NCBI GenBank assembly: GCA_013398275.1
Contig: VZSE01013243.1
Span: forward strand, 1,484,658 to 1,548,657
Length of the DNA: 64,000 bases
Reading direction: 5' to 3'
Source of the DNA: Promerops cafer
Lineage: Eukaryota; Chordata; Aves; Passeriformes; Nectariniidae
The position numbers and the translations under genes were made by a program. Shown here one piece after another: positions 1 through 13,500 of this stretch. The notes beneath the pieces were generated by a model. That model searched no databases, was not told the DNA's origin, and saw nothing but the letters and a program-made list of their open reading frames with translations. Position 1 is the stretch's first letter. Each line of letters begins with the position of its first letter.

Positions 1-3000
1 ATATTTCAACATGGAAAAGACATTAGAAATATATCTTAGTATGACCTGGGTAGCTTTGCAAGTTGCAATGAACGCAAGTCGCACCTAAGCCTCACAACAA
101 GCCTTCCTGTGGTAATACAGCCATACCTGGAAGTGATTTGTTTCATGTTCAGCATGGGCTACTTACAGCTAGGTAGCCTGTAAGCAGAGGTGGGAATACA
201 CAAATTCATCAGTTTGGCAGATATTCTGTCATGATGACAACATTCCCACATTCCCACAGTCACATGATGACTGCCATTCCCTTTGCAACATCTCTAAGGT
301 GAGAAGAGATACCCTGCAAATGCAGGAGGCTTAGCACTGAAGGAAGCACTGCAGAATAAAAAACATTGAGAGAGAGAACTGCTATTGAGAGATGCTGACC
401 ACTGTGAGGCCCCATGCTCCTACTCCCTAGCTGGCTGGTCATAAACTTTTATGTCTTCTTCCTCTTCACCAGCAGAAATGCCTTAGCCTCATTTTAGCAA
501 AATTTTCACACAGAAAATCCCAGAAGTAATTAGGGGTTAGGCCTGTATAGTACCTTAAAACTGAGCCTCCTCTATGAACAGAAAACAATCCTTTTGTTCA
601 CTGCAGTCTTCACCTTTCCTGTAACTTCAGCTCAGATCCTCAGTCTTGTTTTGCAATTATCAAAGTCAGTACGGTATCAAGGGAGATACACTTGCTGTTA
701 TTAGTGGCTTTGTCTCTTGAGTTCCCAAACAAAACACTCCATCCCCATAATCACACCATGTGCAGTGCTCCAGGCCCCACTGGGTGAGGGTACTGAGCTG
801 GGAAAATGTGATTTTCACATTCATATGTGGGGTATTCTGGCTCTGGGTACTGCCTCCGGCAACCTAGCTGACTGATGGGCAGCAGCATGTTGTAGTTCAA
901 TGAGCACGAGCTGAGATTTAAATATTGAGACTGGCAGAAAAGAAAGATTAAAGTCCAACAAGCATTCAGATCAAAGACAGAGTGCCTTGGTCTTATGTAA
1001 GGATGGCTGCATCTGGAATAAATCCAGACACTGGAGTACTGAACTTTGAAATGGGAACTATGAAAATATTGGCAATGAACCTCCTGATTTTCTTGTAAAA
1101 TATCCAGTCTTAAAAAGGGACAGAAAAATGCTATCTGATCTAGCCAGCAACTTTCAGAATTAATGCCCTCTTCAGAATTTATTGAACACCATGAGTTGGT
1201 ATTTTCTTCTTTTGCTTCCAGATTTTTTATTCTGATATGAAACAGGCGTAGACCAGACTGCTACAGGAGTCAGTGTAATAAGCACAGATGCATAATTAGT
1301 GAGCAGAGGAACACCTCAGCACAGAGGGTATCCAGGGTCTTTTGTATGTCTGAAAGACCACACAGTTAATGCAAAAAAGTCCTGGCATCCCAAACTAAAC
1401 TGAAGGAAGGGTTTGTGCAATTTGGCTAGAGGTTACGAAAGAAAGGATTTCAATCCCTATAACGATATTCATGTGGAGTTGTTCATAAGAAATACAAAAG
1501 GAATCATCTGCCACCACAGTGTAGGAAGAAATCATTGAATCTGATGGTAGAAGGAATACATGACTGGAATAAGAAACTGGCATTTTTTCCTTTTTTTTCC
1601 AGTCCATTATTTTATATTCCTATGGTCGTATGGCTCTGAGATACGTCAAGTAATTATATAAATTGCAGAATAGCCATGCATATACTGCAACACCTGATGA
1701 AAACTGAGACAGTGGGAGCCTAAATCAGCAAGAGTCTTTTAACATCTCTCAGCCAAGGTCAGACTAGTCAGAGCTTTCTCCATCATAAGTCCTAGGGAAA
1801 ACCTCTTCCCACTCCACTAGCATATTTCAGGAGGCCAAGTTAAGAAATCAATTATTTAAGTTTCATTATGCCTGTGATGAGACCTTCCTCATACAAAATG
1901 GACTTTTTGTCCAGGTAAGACAACTGCCTGGGACATCATCTCACTTGCTGAAACCCAGCAAGTTTGGGAGATTGTAGCATGAATTTAGAAACTAACACAG
2001 AATATTTCTGAACTTCAGACTCTTTCTTATACTTCTGTCTCTTAACTTTTTAGTCATGACAGCATCTCCTCCCAATTCAAAGGAGACCATAGACAAAATT
2101 TTCTAAAAGGCTTCAAACATAAAAATAAAGCTGTGCCCTATTTTTATAGCACTTAGAACTATAGCACATCAGACAAGTTTTATTTTCCTTTACATATAAA
2201 CCATTCTTATTTCTATCTGTAATATTCAAAGTCTTCTATTAATCTCCTTTTCTTTATAGTTTCAAGCAATTTACTGTGTGCTAAAAGAAGATGAGGTCAC
2301 AGTCTGTAAATCCCAAAATCATCACAAGAGCCTTTTTAAAACATAACCCTGGTATTTGCTATTCATCAGTACCGCTGTAATAGCTACTTTTAGAAGCAAA
2401 GACATTTAAGTCATGCCAAACAGAAAAATAATACAAAGAAAATTTTACCAGACATTCTTTTGTTTTCAAATGTGGTTACTCTTATATTTAATCTTAGGAC
2501 TAGGCAATGTATTTATGATGATTTTTTTTTTTTATCCAACCACCAATATATTTGACTAAATTCTATGTAAATATCTTCAAGGCCAGGCACCTTGAATACT
2601 CTTGCTTTGATGGTGGTATTTGTAACCTCATTCATTCTTTCTTTTCCATGTAAGTGAACTGGTTCAAATTGACTAAAAGTTTGAATATGTTTGTTTAGTT
2701 TAAACAACACTTCTGCTTTATTTTAGGGATAGAAAAAAATTCTCTAACAGATATTCTGACACAAGCAGGCTACAAACTGTATGCTTATTGCATTTTTCTC
2801 TGAATTCCCTCACCCATTACACAATAGCTCCTCATTGGCTTTTCTCTTTGTTGTATATGTGCTGCCTTTAACTTTTTTTTTAATGTATGTTCTTCATCAC
2901 ATGGCCAGTTTGTAAAGTACAGTGATTTATCTGGACTCTGGCATTTTGTAAATTTTATGTATTTTCCTGCAGAATCAAAAATAGTGATAGAATTCTCTGA

Positions 3001-4190
3001 TACAATTCAGCAGTACAATAACACATGTTGCCAACCTCATTTATTTTTTGTTACCAAATTTCAACAGAATCTGACAGATACACAGAGGACTCAAAAATAA
3101 TTATGTTCCTTCAGGCTTCTTCTAAATAAACAACACAGAGGAAAGTGTCCTGAAAGAAGACACTAGCTTAGTGCAGAACTCAGGTGCTGCTGTACCCTGG
3201 ACCTTTACCCATGAGATAAAGTGAAGTTTCTAAAGAAGTTTCACAGACTTCTCATCCGTGGGACAGAAATTGTCACAAAGTTATGGTCACAGAAGTGTTA
3301 TTATCTCACAAATATTGGCATCAGTCCCCAGCATAAAGGATGTTAACGTTAAAACACAGACAAACTATTTTAAGCAGAGGTTAGTTTGCTTATCTTAATT
3401 TTATGACCAAATTTCTGAGCCATCAGGAAAAGCTCTGGTCACTTTGACTTTTCTGGCAATTCAGAGAAAAAGAAATCCCACAAAATAGTGGTAGAGAAAA
3501 GAGAGTTTAAACTTTATTCTAACTGTAGAGTCTATTACACAGCAGTATAGCATACCTGCAGTTAGGCTGTTATGAGAATCCTGCATATCTTTACACTTAT
3601 TTAAGGGATAATCTTTATTTCGTATGGCTTTGCTACACAATACCATAAACAGCTACTGAGATTAATAACAGAAGTTAAATCAACTTCCAGAGCTGTATAT
3701 ACAGAGCATACAACAGGGACACTGAGGGAACCTAATTGTATTTTAAAGTAAACCACACAAAATAGGAGACAGCAATATTTTTCTCCTCTTGGAAGGGGCT
3801 GTGCAGATCTGTACTCTTCTTAAACTTTCTGGTAACATACAGTATGCACTAGATACATAAGGATATAGGAGATCTGAAGTCTGCACTGATTAGGAGACAC
3901 AGGGAATGGAAAGACTAATTAAAGACTGCTGCAAAGTGAAGGCACATTAGCTAAAGCTCATTAGATTCCTGTGTGGGTACTTTGCTTCTGAATGAGAGGG
4001 TCCACACTGAGCTGACTGCACTTTGGTTAACGTGATTTTACATCACACTCTAACTTATTATATCTTGACTTTACTGGACATGTGCCTTAAAATTCTAAAT
4101 GTTTCCACAGTGAGGTAAAGTCTCCAAACAAATGAAGAAGAGGCTCCAAGTGCTAGATATCAAGAGGCAATGAGACAAGTGACAGCTAAA
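1..4190. other. AT-rich unique sequence, no gene recognised
   Basis: No repeat family, RNA gene or recognisable coding sequence was seen here. Open frames are 60-70 codons at most and carry no known motif. The one segment with convincing plus-strand splice signals, 1831-1914, is open in one frame for 28 codons. It has an acceptor after ATATTTCAG and a donor CAG/GTAAGA. It is treated as a hypothesis in the findings. Confidence 0.6.
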
Positions 4191-4203
4191 GCTCCTAAGG
4201 CCA

Positions 4204-4400
4204 GTGACTTGTAAGCACCATCATGCTCAGCAGCGGCTGGCAGAGGTGGCTGCAGCCGCCTGTTTGTGCCCCCCTGTTATCTGCTCCTTGTGCCACAGCA
4301 GAGGCTGCAGGAGAGGCAGCATACACTCACCACAATTGACACAACCTACTCCTCACCCACGGTGTTCCTGCTGCCCATCAGGAGCCCCTCAGGAGCAGCA
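4204..4400. other. small GC-richer island, identity unknown
   Basis: About 200 bases rich in GC and in CAGC/GCTG words stand out from AT-rich flanks. Two plus-strand frames are open at once over 64-70 codons, which argues against either being a selected coding frame. A minus-strand donor-like GTGAGT lies near 4325-4330. The block could be an old transposon scrap or an exon of an unrecognised transcript. Nothing decides between these. Confidence 0.3.
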
Positions 4401-4459
4401 GACACGTGGTCAATGACAGTGACTCTTAGAGCCATAAGAGGTAGGAACTGGAATAAATA

Positions 4460-7400
4460 ACGCTAAACCTGAACACGTGACACAATACAGTAGAGGACAC
4501 TGAGACAAGTTAATCAGACCTCAACTCCAAAATACCTACCAGCTGTCTCTGCAGGACTCCAAAGGGACAGGGAACCTTTCCTCAGCACCCTCCTGGGCTA
4601 CCAAACATTGCTCCAGAAATCAAAATCTGCTGGTCACTTCTTCTTAAAGGTTAGAAATTATGTTCTCAGTCAAAAAAAAAAGAGGAAATGTTTAGGGCTA
4701 ATATAGTTAAATTATGGAAATTAGTAATAAGCACCAGTCTCAAAAGCAACATCACAGATGATGCAATGAAAGCTTGTAGATCAAATGGATCTTCTTCACT
4801 TAAAGTAGAAACATATCTTTCTCTACTTCAGCTTCTCTTTTACATGGCAGTCTGTGACTCAGGATGCACTGAAGTCCAAAGACAGAGAGGTTTACTAGTG
4901 GAGAAGGTAGAGAAAGTACTAAAGAAAATTTAAGCTTGATTTCTTTTACTATATGGTGTAAAGAGAACAAAAATATGTGCTAATTTTGACTAAACTAATT
5001 TAACTTTTAATGTAACAAATTAAAATTTATATCACTCACACTTCTTAAACATGAGCTATTTCAACTTATTAAACATAAGTTTAATTCTTATTTGTTCTGA
5101 ATATTGCTTTTTTCAGTAGCATGATGAACACAATTTAATGGAAGAGGATTAGTGGAATCTTGTATTTGCAAATTTTCAAAGCTAGAAGTATTTGCACACA
5201 TGAAATCTAAGAGGTACATTGTTATGTGATTTATTTTGGACAATCATTAAAAAATATTTCTAAAGAGAGTAGACTGTTTCGAGTGAATTCTAAAATGTCA
5301 GGAAAAATAATTAAGCTTATTTATTAAAAAAACAAATTTGTTTTAATTAGAAATATATTTTATTGAATCACAATCTTGCTATGGATATGTTATACCAAAA
5401 AATTTATGGATTACATTTTCAGAATTACTTTTCTTTACAAGTCAGTCACTTCTACTGAAATAAATCAAGAAATAGCACAAGAGCGGCACATGTAACATTC
5501 CTCTATGTCTGTGGGTAGGTATAGTTATACAAACTTTTTGAATAAAAAGTATTCATTTTCTAATAATTGTTCTAAATCCAGAAATCAATTCTCAAGAGGA
5601 TTAGGAACAGCAATGGTTTATTTTCATTGGCTCCATCCACTCATTTCACCTGCACTCATTAACAGAAAGTAGAACTGACTCAGTCGGAAATTTAAAAACT
5701 CTATTTCTGTCTTCAACTGAAATTGCAAAATGGCACTTCCTCTCCAAGTCAAAGACAATGTGCTTCTTTCAGGCTCAGTGATTGCACTGTAAGCCTGCTG
5801 AAATTACCAAACAGCAAAGTTCTCTAAGCACTAATAAGATGTAATTTTAGGACAATGTCTCCTGGAAGTTATTATATTTTCACATCTTCCTTACCCTGTG
5901 CTTTATATTTCTGCCTTGTTTATTTTATAAGATCCACTTACTTAAATAAATGATAGCACAACCGTAGGTTGAGGGCTTTTTAGTGGGAATAATGTGTTGT
6001 TTTCCCATGTTTTCTCTATTTTCTATGTAGGAATAGATCACTGTGGTGTCATTATCCTACCACTCCTTATCTCTAGGTGTTGTCATTACACACACCTATT
6101 ATCAGAGATGTGTATCATATTAGTAAGTACCTCATCACAGAAATATCAGCTTTCTCCTTTGATGCTGGAGCATGCAGTACTGATTTCTACATATGTACAG
6201 CATTACCACAGAGACTTAGCAAAAGATAGCTACTACCTCACAGAAAGAGCCCTGAGGTCGTGTGGAGATTAAGCTAGAAACACTCAGGATGCCAACAGCA
6301 CCTTCCTCAGGAAAACATCAAAGAGGATTTACTCAGCCTACCAATCTTCCCCCAAAGAAACACTTGCAAATTGTTTGAGGAAAGCACGTTTAATGTTAAA
6401 TACATTGGCATAAACAATTAACCAGATTAGAGGGCATTTAATTTATCAGAAGCTTCATAGGGCAAACACTGATCTAATGCCTAATTCCCAGACAACAGAC
6501 AGCTGTTGGTGTCATAGTAAACGGAGTTGCAGTATCATAAAGAAGTGCTGCTCCTTGCTTATACCAGGATTCCTCACACATTTAAGGTTTTGTTTATCTC
6601 TGCCTGCTCTCACACTGGCTTAGTTTTGCTGCATTGAGGTTAGAGAACTGTGACTCCTGTCTGTGCCTCAGCTGTTTTTATGTCCCTAGTCAATTTGACT
6701 CTAGTGTTTGAGCATGGCATATTAGAGGAGCAATGTGGCAAAGCCTTCCTGCCCAGATACACGATGAAAATCATAAAACCCCACCCATAAAGAGCTGTGC
6801 AGAAAACAAAGACGGCTAAATTTAAGCCTTTTCACAACAATTTAACAAATATTTCTAACAAAAAATTGGATTAAATTCAAAACTGAAAAACTTTCAATCC
6901 AGAGAACTTGGAAACCAAACTCCCATAAGGTTTTTGTCTTGTCAAGCGTGCACCTTCCAACAAGGACTGAGTACACTATCAAGCTCCCGATCAGCTCTGC
7001 TATCGTGCCCTGTATGGAGACTGAGTTATAATGCAATTCTATTCAGGGCAAAACAGCAAAATAGAAGAATTGAAAGTGGCAACTGTCGCATTAAGTAGGC
7101 TTACCTTCCACTGCACACTGGAAGAACACAGAAAATAGGTTCCAATATAATATCTACTTCAGCATCTGCCTTCCTCACAATGACAAGAAGAAATAGAGTA
7201 TGTTATCTACAGCAGAAATGCAGAAGTTTCAATAATTCCATAAAGACTGCCTGTCTGGCACTGTGCTATGCGCATTTCTGGGAGTGTGCTGGCAGCACAG
7301 GCTGCTACCATTTGCATTCCCCTCATACCACACCTGCTGGCACAGTAGCTCTCTAACACAGATTTTGTCCTCTGACTTCCCTCATTCTGTTTACAAGTAA

Positions 7401-9430
7401 CATGCTAACATTGTTAACTCTGAAAATACACAATTTATCTTAGTGTATAGTATTACTGTTCCCAGTGGTGCATGTGCTGACCAAATTACTTGTCAAACTT
7501 CATTCACAAGAAAGAAACAGTTTCATTTGTCTTTGTGATGACACCTGGAAGATATGTTAAAGTATCAGCTCTTTACCCCTCTCCTGGACATTTTTACTTC
7601 ACTTTTTTTCTCTTCTTTCAATGACTTTCCATTACTCTACTTAAAAGCTGGAGTTTTGAAACAAAGATTTGCAGAAGACTTTAGAAGATTAGATGAGTAT
7701 TTTTTAAAAACTCCTCCAACCTTGACACTATTGGCACAATAGTTTTCTCCTGACTTGCTAAACGCATTTCCTCAAATATCAAAAGCATACAGTTATATTA
7801 CCTTTCTCTTCAGGACATTTAATCCAAGGAGAACTAACTATGCTTCATTTGTTTAGAACTTGCCCAAGTACATCTTCAGATCATTTAATCATACCACATA
7901 GTCACACATTTAATTTGCACAGTCTATGCAAGATTTCAAAGTATTTTTTCACTCCTTTGATCTCTTAGTAAAAATCAGTGTGATCCTTGATACCAGATTG
8001 GGTTTGCTGACTTTCTCTTTGAATATAGCTAGCCCATAATGCTGCTGAACTGCCACTCTGTGTCAGCAGAGCCTCATCAAAGGAGCATCTGTTCCCAGAA
8101 ACTGGATTTACTTTGCAGTCAAGGGAAAAACACCCATATGGTCCTCCATGACTCACACAGAATTTTATGTCAGTCAGTGACAATGGTCACTAAACTCCAA
8201 ATCTGGATATTTTAAAAAGTTCCTACTTGTATTCGCAAACTCCAGTATAAACTCAAAAAGATGCAAAATATTAATTATCTGTTGAAATATTTATGGTCCC
8301 TTCTGTCTCTCATCCACAAATATGCACAAAAAAAAATGCAATGGAATAATTGAAGTAGGAAATGTTGGAATATGAGTTTTCTTAACATCCCACGTTGCTT
8401 CACTTTTTTCCAGATCAAAGTGATGAAAGTACAAGGGATGTGGAAAATAGCTACACTGCTACTACCAAATGCTGAAATATTTTCACACTAATGCCTTGTG
8501 TGTCAATAGCAGAGTTTAGACCACTGCCTTATGATGTCCATGTTCTAGTGACCTGCATGAAGCCACTTATCAAAATGGAGAGAAACATAAACACATCATT
8601 CCCTATTACAACTTACTGTTGTAGTGGAACTGAACTAAGAATTTTCTGCTGACTGCAGATTATTCTTCCTCTCTTAACAATCCTGTTGTTTTCTTATTTT
8701 TCAGACTTCTCTGATCACTCAGAAAAGCTTTCCCAGACCACTGTCACACTGGCATTAAAAAATACTCTTTTTCTTCCTTTCTTGGAATACTTTTTGAAAA
8801 TTAACAAGTTCTAAACATGTAATTAGATACTGCCAAAACTGAGAAAAATGACACATGGCACAGTCTAAAGCAAGGAGAAGAGAAGAGAAGAAAATAATGT
8901 TAGTGATCAGCAACAGTCTATTGATTTGGATAAAATCCTAACAAGAAATCCACAGCCTTACAGATGCTGAAGTCTTAAACAGAGATTCTCAATCTGTCAT
9001 GCTCACTGACCTGCCTTACATAGCCCTTGCCCCCCAAAGTTTATACTCTAAACAGACACAGTAAACAGCCAGCAGGAAGACAGAATACTCAAAACTCATC
9101 CAACATTTCATGGTCAAGAGCAGGATTTGGCTTCTTTAGTCTCCAATCAGCATCAAAGTCTAAATGCAATGTGATCTGTAACTTTCAAGGCCTTCTGCTG
9201 TCAGTTTTTCCATTTCAGGCATCCTGGTAGTTTCTTGGTCTGATTTTACTTCATGAGCCTGCAGATTTTTTACTCAAGGTCTAAAAGGCTATATAAACAA
9301 GACTGAGTCCCAAATACCAGTTGGTATCGGTACCTTTACAGTTCCACTATCCTGAACAGAGAAGTATTAGCAAAAAGATGCATCACAACAGAATAAATCT
9401 CAACTAAAAAGAATTCCAGATGTTCATAAA
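4460..9430. other. AT-rich unique sequence, no gene recognised
   Basis: No known repeat, RNA gene or homologous coding sequence was recognised. A 30-codon segment after about 7654 reads as a hydrophilic, helix-like peptide behind a pyrimidine-rich tract and ends at a stop. It has no recognisable relative and is within what chance produces. Confidence 0.55.
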
Positions 9431-9439
9431 AATAAATGT

Positions 9440-9493
9440 TGTTAACAGTATATCATGTTAGCACATTAGTGTTAACAGTATATCATGTTAGCA
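9440..9493 (+). repeat. 24-bp direct tandem duplication, period 30
   Basis: Positions 9440-9463 and 9470-9493 are identical 24-mers (starting TGTTAACAGTATATC) separated by 6 bases. Two identical copies at a 30-base period fit a recent local slippage or repair duplication. No gene context is visible. Confidence 0.85.
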
Positions 9494-9801
9494 TATAGGC
9501 AGGCAAGCAGCTTGGTTCATAAAAACCTAAATCAAAAGGTAACCTTCAGTCATGGATCAGCCTGCTAGGAGTCTATACACAGTGTTAATAAACTTAGGCA
9601 CGCAAAAATAAGTGATGCTAGACAGATTTCCTGTATCATTCTCTCCTCATGAGTCTTACATCAAGAAAAGCGGAATATTTAATCGTGAAATATAAAAATG
9701 CTATAGATCCTCTAAAATAAAGCATGTGCATGGTCATTGTTAAGAATGGAATTTCACAACACAGAAGCTGTTATCTTCTTACACTAACTTGGCTGTAACA
9801 G

Positions 9802-9877
9802 GACATTGAAAATGGGAAAGCACAGAACCCAATTTATATGTCTAAACCTAAAACAAAGGAGAAAAAAAACCAACAAG
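9802..9877 (+). other. candidate internal exon (unproven)
   Basis: A 76-base segment sits between an acceptor (GGCTGTAACAG) and a near-consensus donor (CAACAAG/GTGAGTCTG). In phase 0 it is open and reads DIENGKAQNPIYMSKPK followed by a lysine-rich end. A second frame is also open, so the coding claim is weak. I do not recognise the peptide. It may be a non-coding exon or chance. Confidence 0.18.
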
Positions 9878-10149
9878 GTGAGTCTGTCCCAAATACTTGG
9901 AGACATTGGTATCACCTCCAGAGGACTATTTCTAGACAAGCGCACTAGAAGAATGATTACATCATGGCTCAGCTCCTTGCTTGATGAAGATCTAGTTAAT
10001 TAAGCAGGTTTATTGGCTGAAGGTCCAATTAGGAACTCGGAGCTCAGCCTGAAATTTTTATCACGTATAAGTATCCTTGCCATACTCTGAATAAGGAAAG
10101 CTTATATCTACTTTGTCGGCTTATTTGAGAAACAAGTTCACTTTCTTCT

Positions 10150-10560
10150 TTTTTTTCCCTGCACACAGACCCAAATGTGTGCAGCAGCTACGCAGCGACC
10201 AGAAACCCAGATCATGAGCCCCCACCGAGCACAGCAGCAACCAACCCACTGAGGGGGTTATTAACAATGTTATTACTATCAACAATAATTGTGGCACAAA
10301 CCCACTCTAAAGCTGCCTCCACTGTCCTGCTGCTGTACCAGCTGCACAGCTGTGTGCTGTCACCAGCAACGGCCCCGACCCTTGATACCACAGCCTATGG
10401 TGTATCTCAGTCTGCAGCAATTTCACAGTGACCTGTCTAAACCCAAACCTACTCAAGCCTCTGAAACCATAACCCCAGTGCTGGAACCAGCAGCTCCCAT
10501 CAGAACAGAACTTAGCATACTTAGATGCCCCTTTTGGAAACAACCTGGAAAAACCTGAAT
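10150..10560. other. GC-richer island behind a strong pyrimidine tract
   Basis: A long pyrimidine run (about 10140-10160) ends in CACACAG, a good splice-acceptor shape. It is followed by some 400 bases of higher GC. Plus frames of 84 and 89 codons and a minus frame of 78 codons all overlap here, so none is singled out. No consensus donor follows within the block. Origin unknown; a 3'-terminal exon of a non-coding transcript or an old transposon piece are both possible. Confidence 0.3.
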
Positions 10561-13500
10561 AATTAGTTCAAAATTAACAATCCAAATGTACATATTCATG
10601 CCAGATGACAACCTAAACTTCATCCACCCTAGAACCAGACCAATGACATCGTCCAGATGGAATTTTGCATAACAAAGATTTCTAATACCACCATTTTTAA
10701 CACTGTGCATTATAAAATTTGTTATCTGAAAATGCCAGCAGCGATTGATAATTAAGTCTGGAAACCCTATAAAAACTTGTTGTAATTAACAAAGTAACAA
10801 GAATTTCAGATTACAGCCCTATACCAAACTAACCTGACTATCCAGACTTTTTTATGGTTTTTAGTTTTAGAAATAAACCTGAAAGTCCTGAAATTTGTAA
10901 GTCAGAATCTGTCTTAAATCCTTTGTTGTTCTGAACAAACTTATTGGCCTTTTCTAGCTCCCAGAAAACATTATATTTCTGTTTGCAAAAAATATAAAAC
11001 TACCCTGGAAAGATGAAAATGTGAAACCTAAAAGTCCATCACCAAAAATATTGTCTTTCTGGCACACAAACAGCAAGAAACAGCAATATGAGCAAAATAT
11101 TTTTGCCCTGTGTTTTAAACCCCTGTTTTTAAACAATAGAATAACTTCCTTGATGAGTATATGTGGAATAATAATTGAAAATCAGCAAGCCTGTTCTTAT
11201 ACAGCTCTCCTCTATATTACAGCTTTTGAGATCAGTGTAATTCTACTGAAGTACTAACACTTTTTATAACACCTCTCAGCTTATTGGTTCCTAGATGAAC
11301 ACCAAAATGATTTGAGCCCTTTCAACATTTTAAATAGAAATTGAAAAAAAAAACAAAAACCCCACACAAACAAAAAAAAAACCTACCCCAAAGGAAAAAA
11401 AGTATAGCCATAGAGTAAGTCTGAGGTAGAAAATGCAGTTATTTCCTTCTTCTATAACATATTTGTGTGTATTTGTACATAACAACCTGCATGCAAATAT
11501 TATATCTGCTTATACTCTTTCTCTGTTGAGAGAAAAAAGAAGTGTATATTTTTCCCCCTAATTGGACTAATAGGTTGACATTACTAAATTCGCTGTCAGC
11601 AATGCATTACTATCATAGAACAGTAATTTCAGAGACCTATGAAAACCTGTTATAAATAAGTGTATTTTTTTCCATTTAGAAACACAAAGAAGTCCATTTT
11701 ATCAATGTTAGATGAAAAGTAAAATTCTGCACTACAGTCTCCTTCGAAGTTTTCTTTGTAGTATGTTTGACAAGAAGAATAAATAATCACTGAGACTAAT
11801 TTATTTAGGCATTTGCCTATTTGGTTTTTTTGTGAATTCCATATCAAAAAACCACAACTACAGTTCACACTAGTGTATCTTCAATTGAGAGTTTTATGAA
11901 GACTTATGCAATCAATTAGGAGAAGAGTTCATGTGACACATGAAGTCCTGGGGCACATCATTTCAATCATATGCTGGTGTTCCTGACTACTGACTATGTG
12001 GCTTCACGTCACAACACTCTGTTTTAATTCATTATAATTATTTCATTAAAAATCAAATTTTATTTCTTGCTCCAGAAAATCTCATACAAGAAGCTGCAAT
12101 AGACAGGCTCTGTGTATATTAGACAATTTTGCACTTGTCTGGGTACTCATGATCTGTGAATACCAGAGATGCACATATATACTGGGTCTTACTTTCAGCT
12201 CAGCAAACAGTTAAAGACAGATTTTTATCCTGCTGATCAGCCATATTTTTACATTTATTTTCATGGGTTTTGCTCTTTAAGGAGCTGGGTGTAGTCACAA
12301 CATTTCAAAGCAGCATTCTTTTTCAGATCAGTGAGAAATAATCTAAAGAACAAAAGCATGAAATTGCCAAAATTTCATTCTGCAACTCAATTTCTTTAAC
12401 TTTCAAAAAATTAAGCTGATGCATCTTGGTTCAAAACCCCTGGGATGGGTGCAGATCAGTGACATTTCTTTTCAGTGTACTCACTGAAAAGCTGTGTCCT
12501 GTTTTTACCTCACTCCTCTGCCTGGGATAGGAGATCCTTCTCTCCATAGCATTGGAGTAGTTGACTCCATCCACACTGTGTACAGGCATGTGAAACCCAC
12601 AATTATCATGCCATAAGTATCATGACAGAAGGCACAGCCCACCAGGAAATCCATAAGTTCAGGATGTCTAAGAAAATTTCAACTGATAAACAGCTGTGCT
12701 TCACCTATTAAAAAGCTTTCAACTCATTTGTATAGTTAAATTTGGATCAAATAAAGTGAAAACACTCGTTTTTAATTCTATTGGCTAAAATTGAAACTGA
12801 GGAACTGTATTTTACATTTGAGAAATCATTACAGAAAGAAATTCTAGCCAGAGATCTCTCTTTATGTTTCAACTATTCTACTTACTGCTCTGCTTACACT
12901 CCACCGTGCGATTTCTTGTCACTGTCTTCATTTCCTCTGAACTTACCCCTGTGCTCCTAGTTTCAGGAATTTTAACATTTTTCTAAAGATAAAGTTTTCA
13001 AAATTCATGCATAGTGATCAAATCTCATTATATGAGATTTGGGGTTACAGTTTAGGAATGCTATCCGGCATCTCTGTCATAAGAAATTCTGCATTTTCAT
13101 ATTGTACTTGTTTGAGAATAATGGGCTTTTTTCCACCAATGCTGCCAATACTTGAAGCCAAGGTTTCTTTTGTTGTTTCCACACTTGCTCTTCACTTTCC
13201 CTCATTTTCAGTTTATATAATGTTGATGTGAATTTAATCCTGAGGTTGATGGTATTAGTACCACAAAATACTTGTATTCCACAAACTTTATCTAAATAGA
13301 CAATGAAAACCAAAGGAAAAAAAGCCAGAAGAAATTAAATAGGACAACTGGATTTCTGCATTATCTGCTTACTCCTTTTCTTCCTCATAGTCCTATAGTT
13401 TGTAAATTATTTTTAGCATTTTTTACTGAACTTTTTGAGATGCTGGATGGGGAGTGGAAACACTGGAATTTATTGTCCCTCTTCAACATAATAAAAACTC

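Noticed and set aside
7080..7125. 13-base minus-strand microexon between strong splice sites (GTTCTTCCAG and GTAAGCC)
   Set aside because: Too short to evaluate without transcripts; many such pairs exist by chance.
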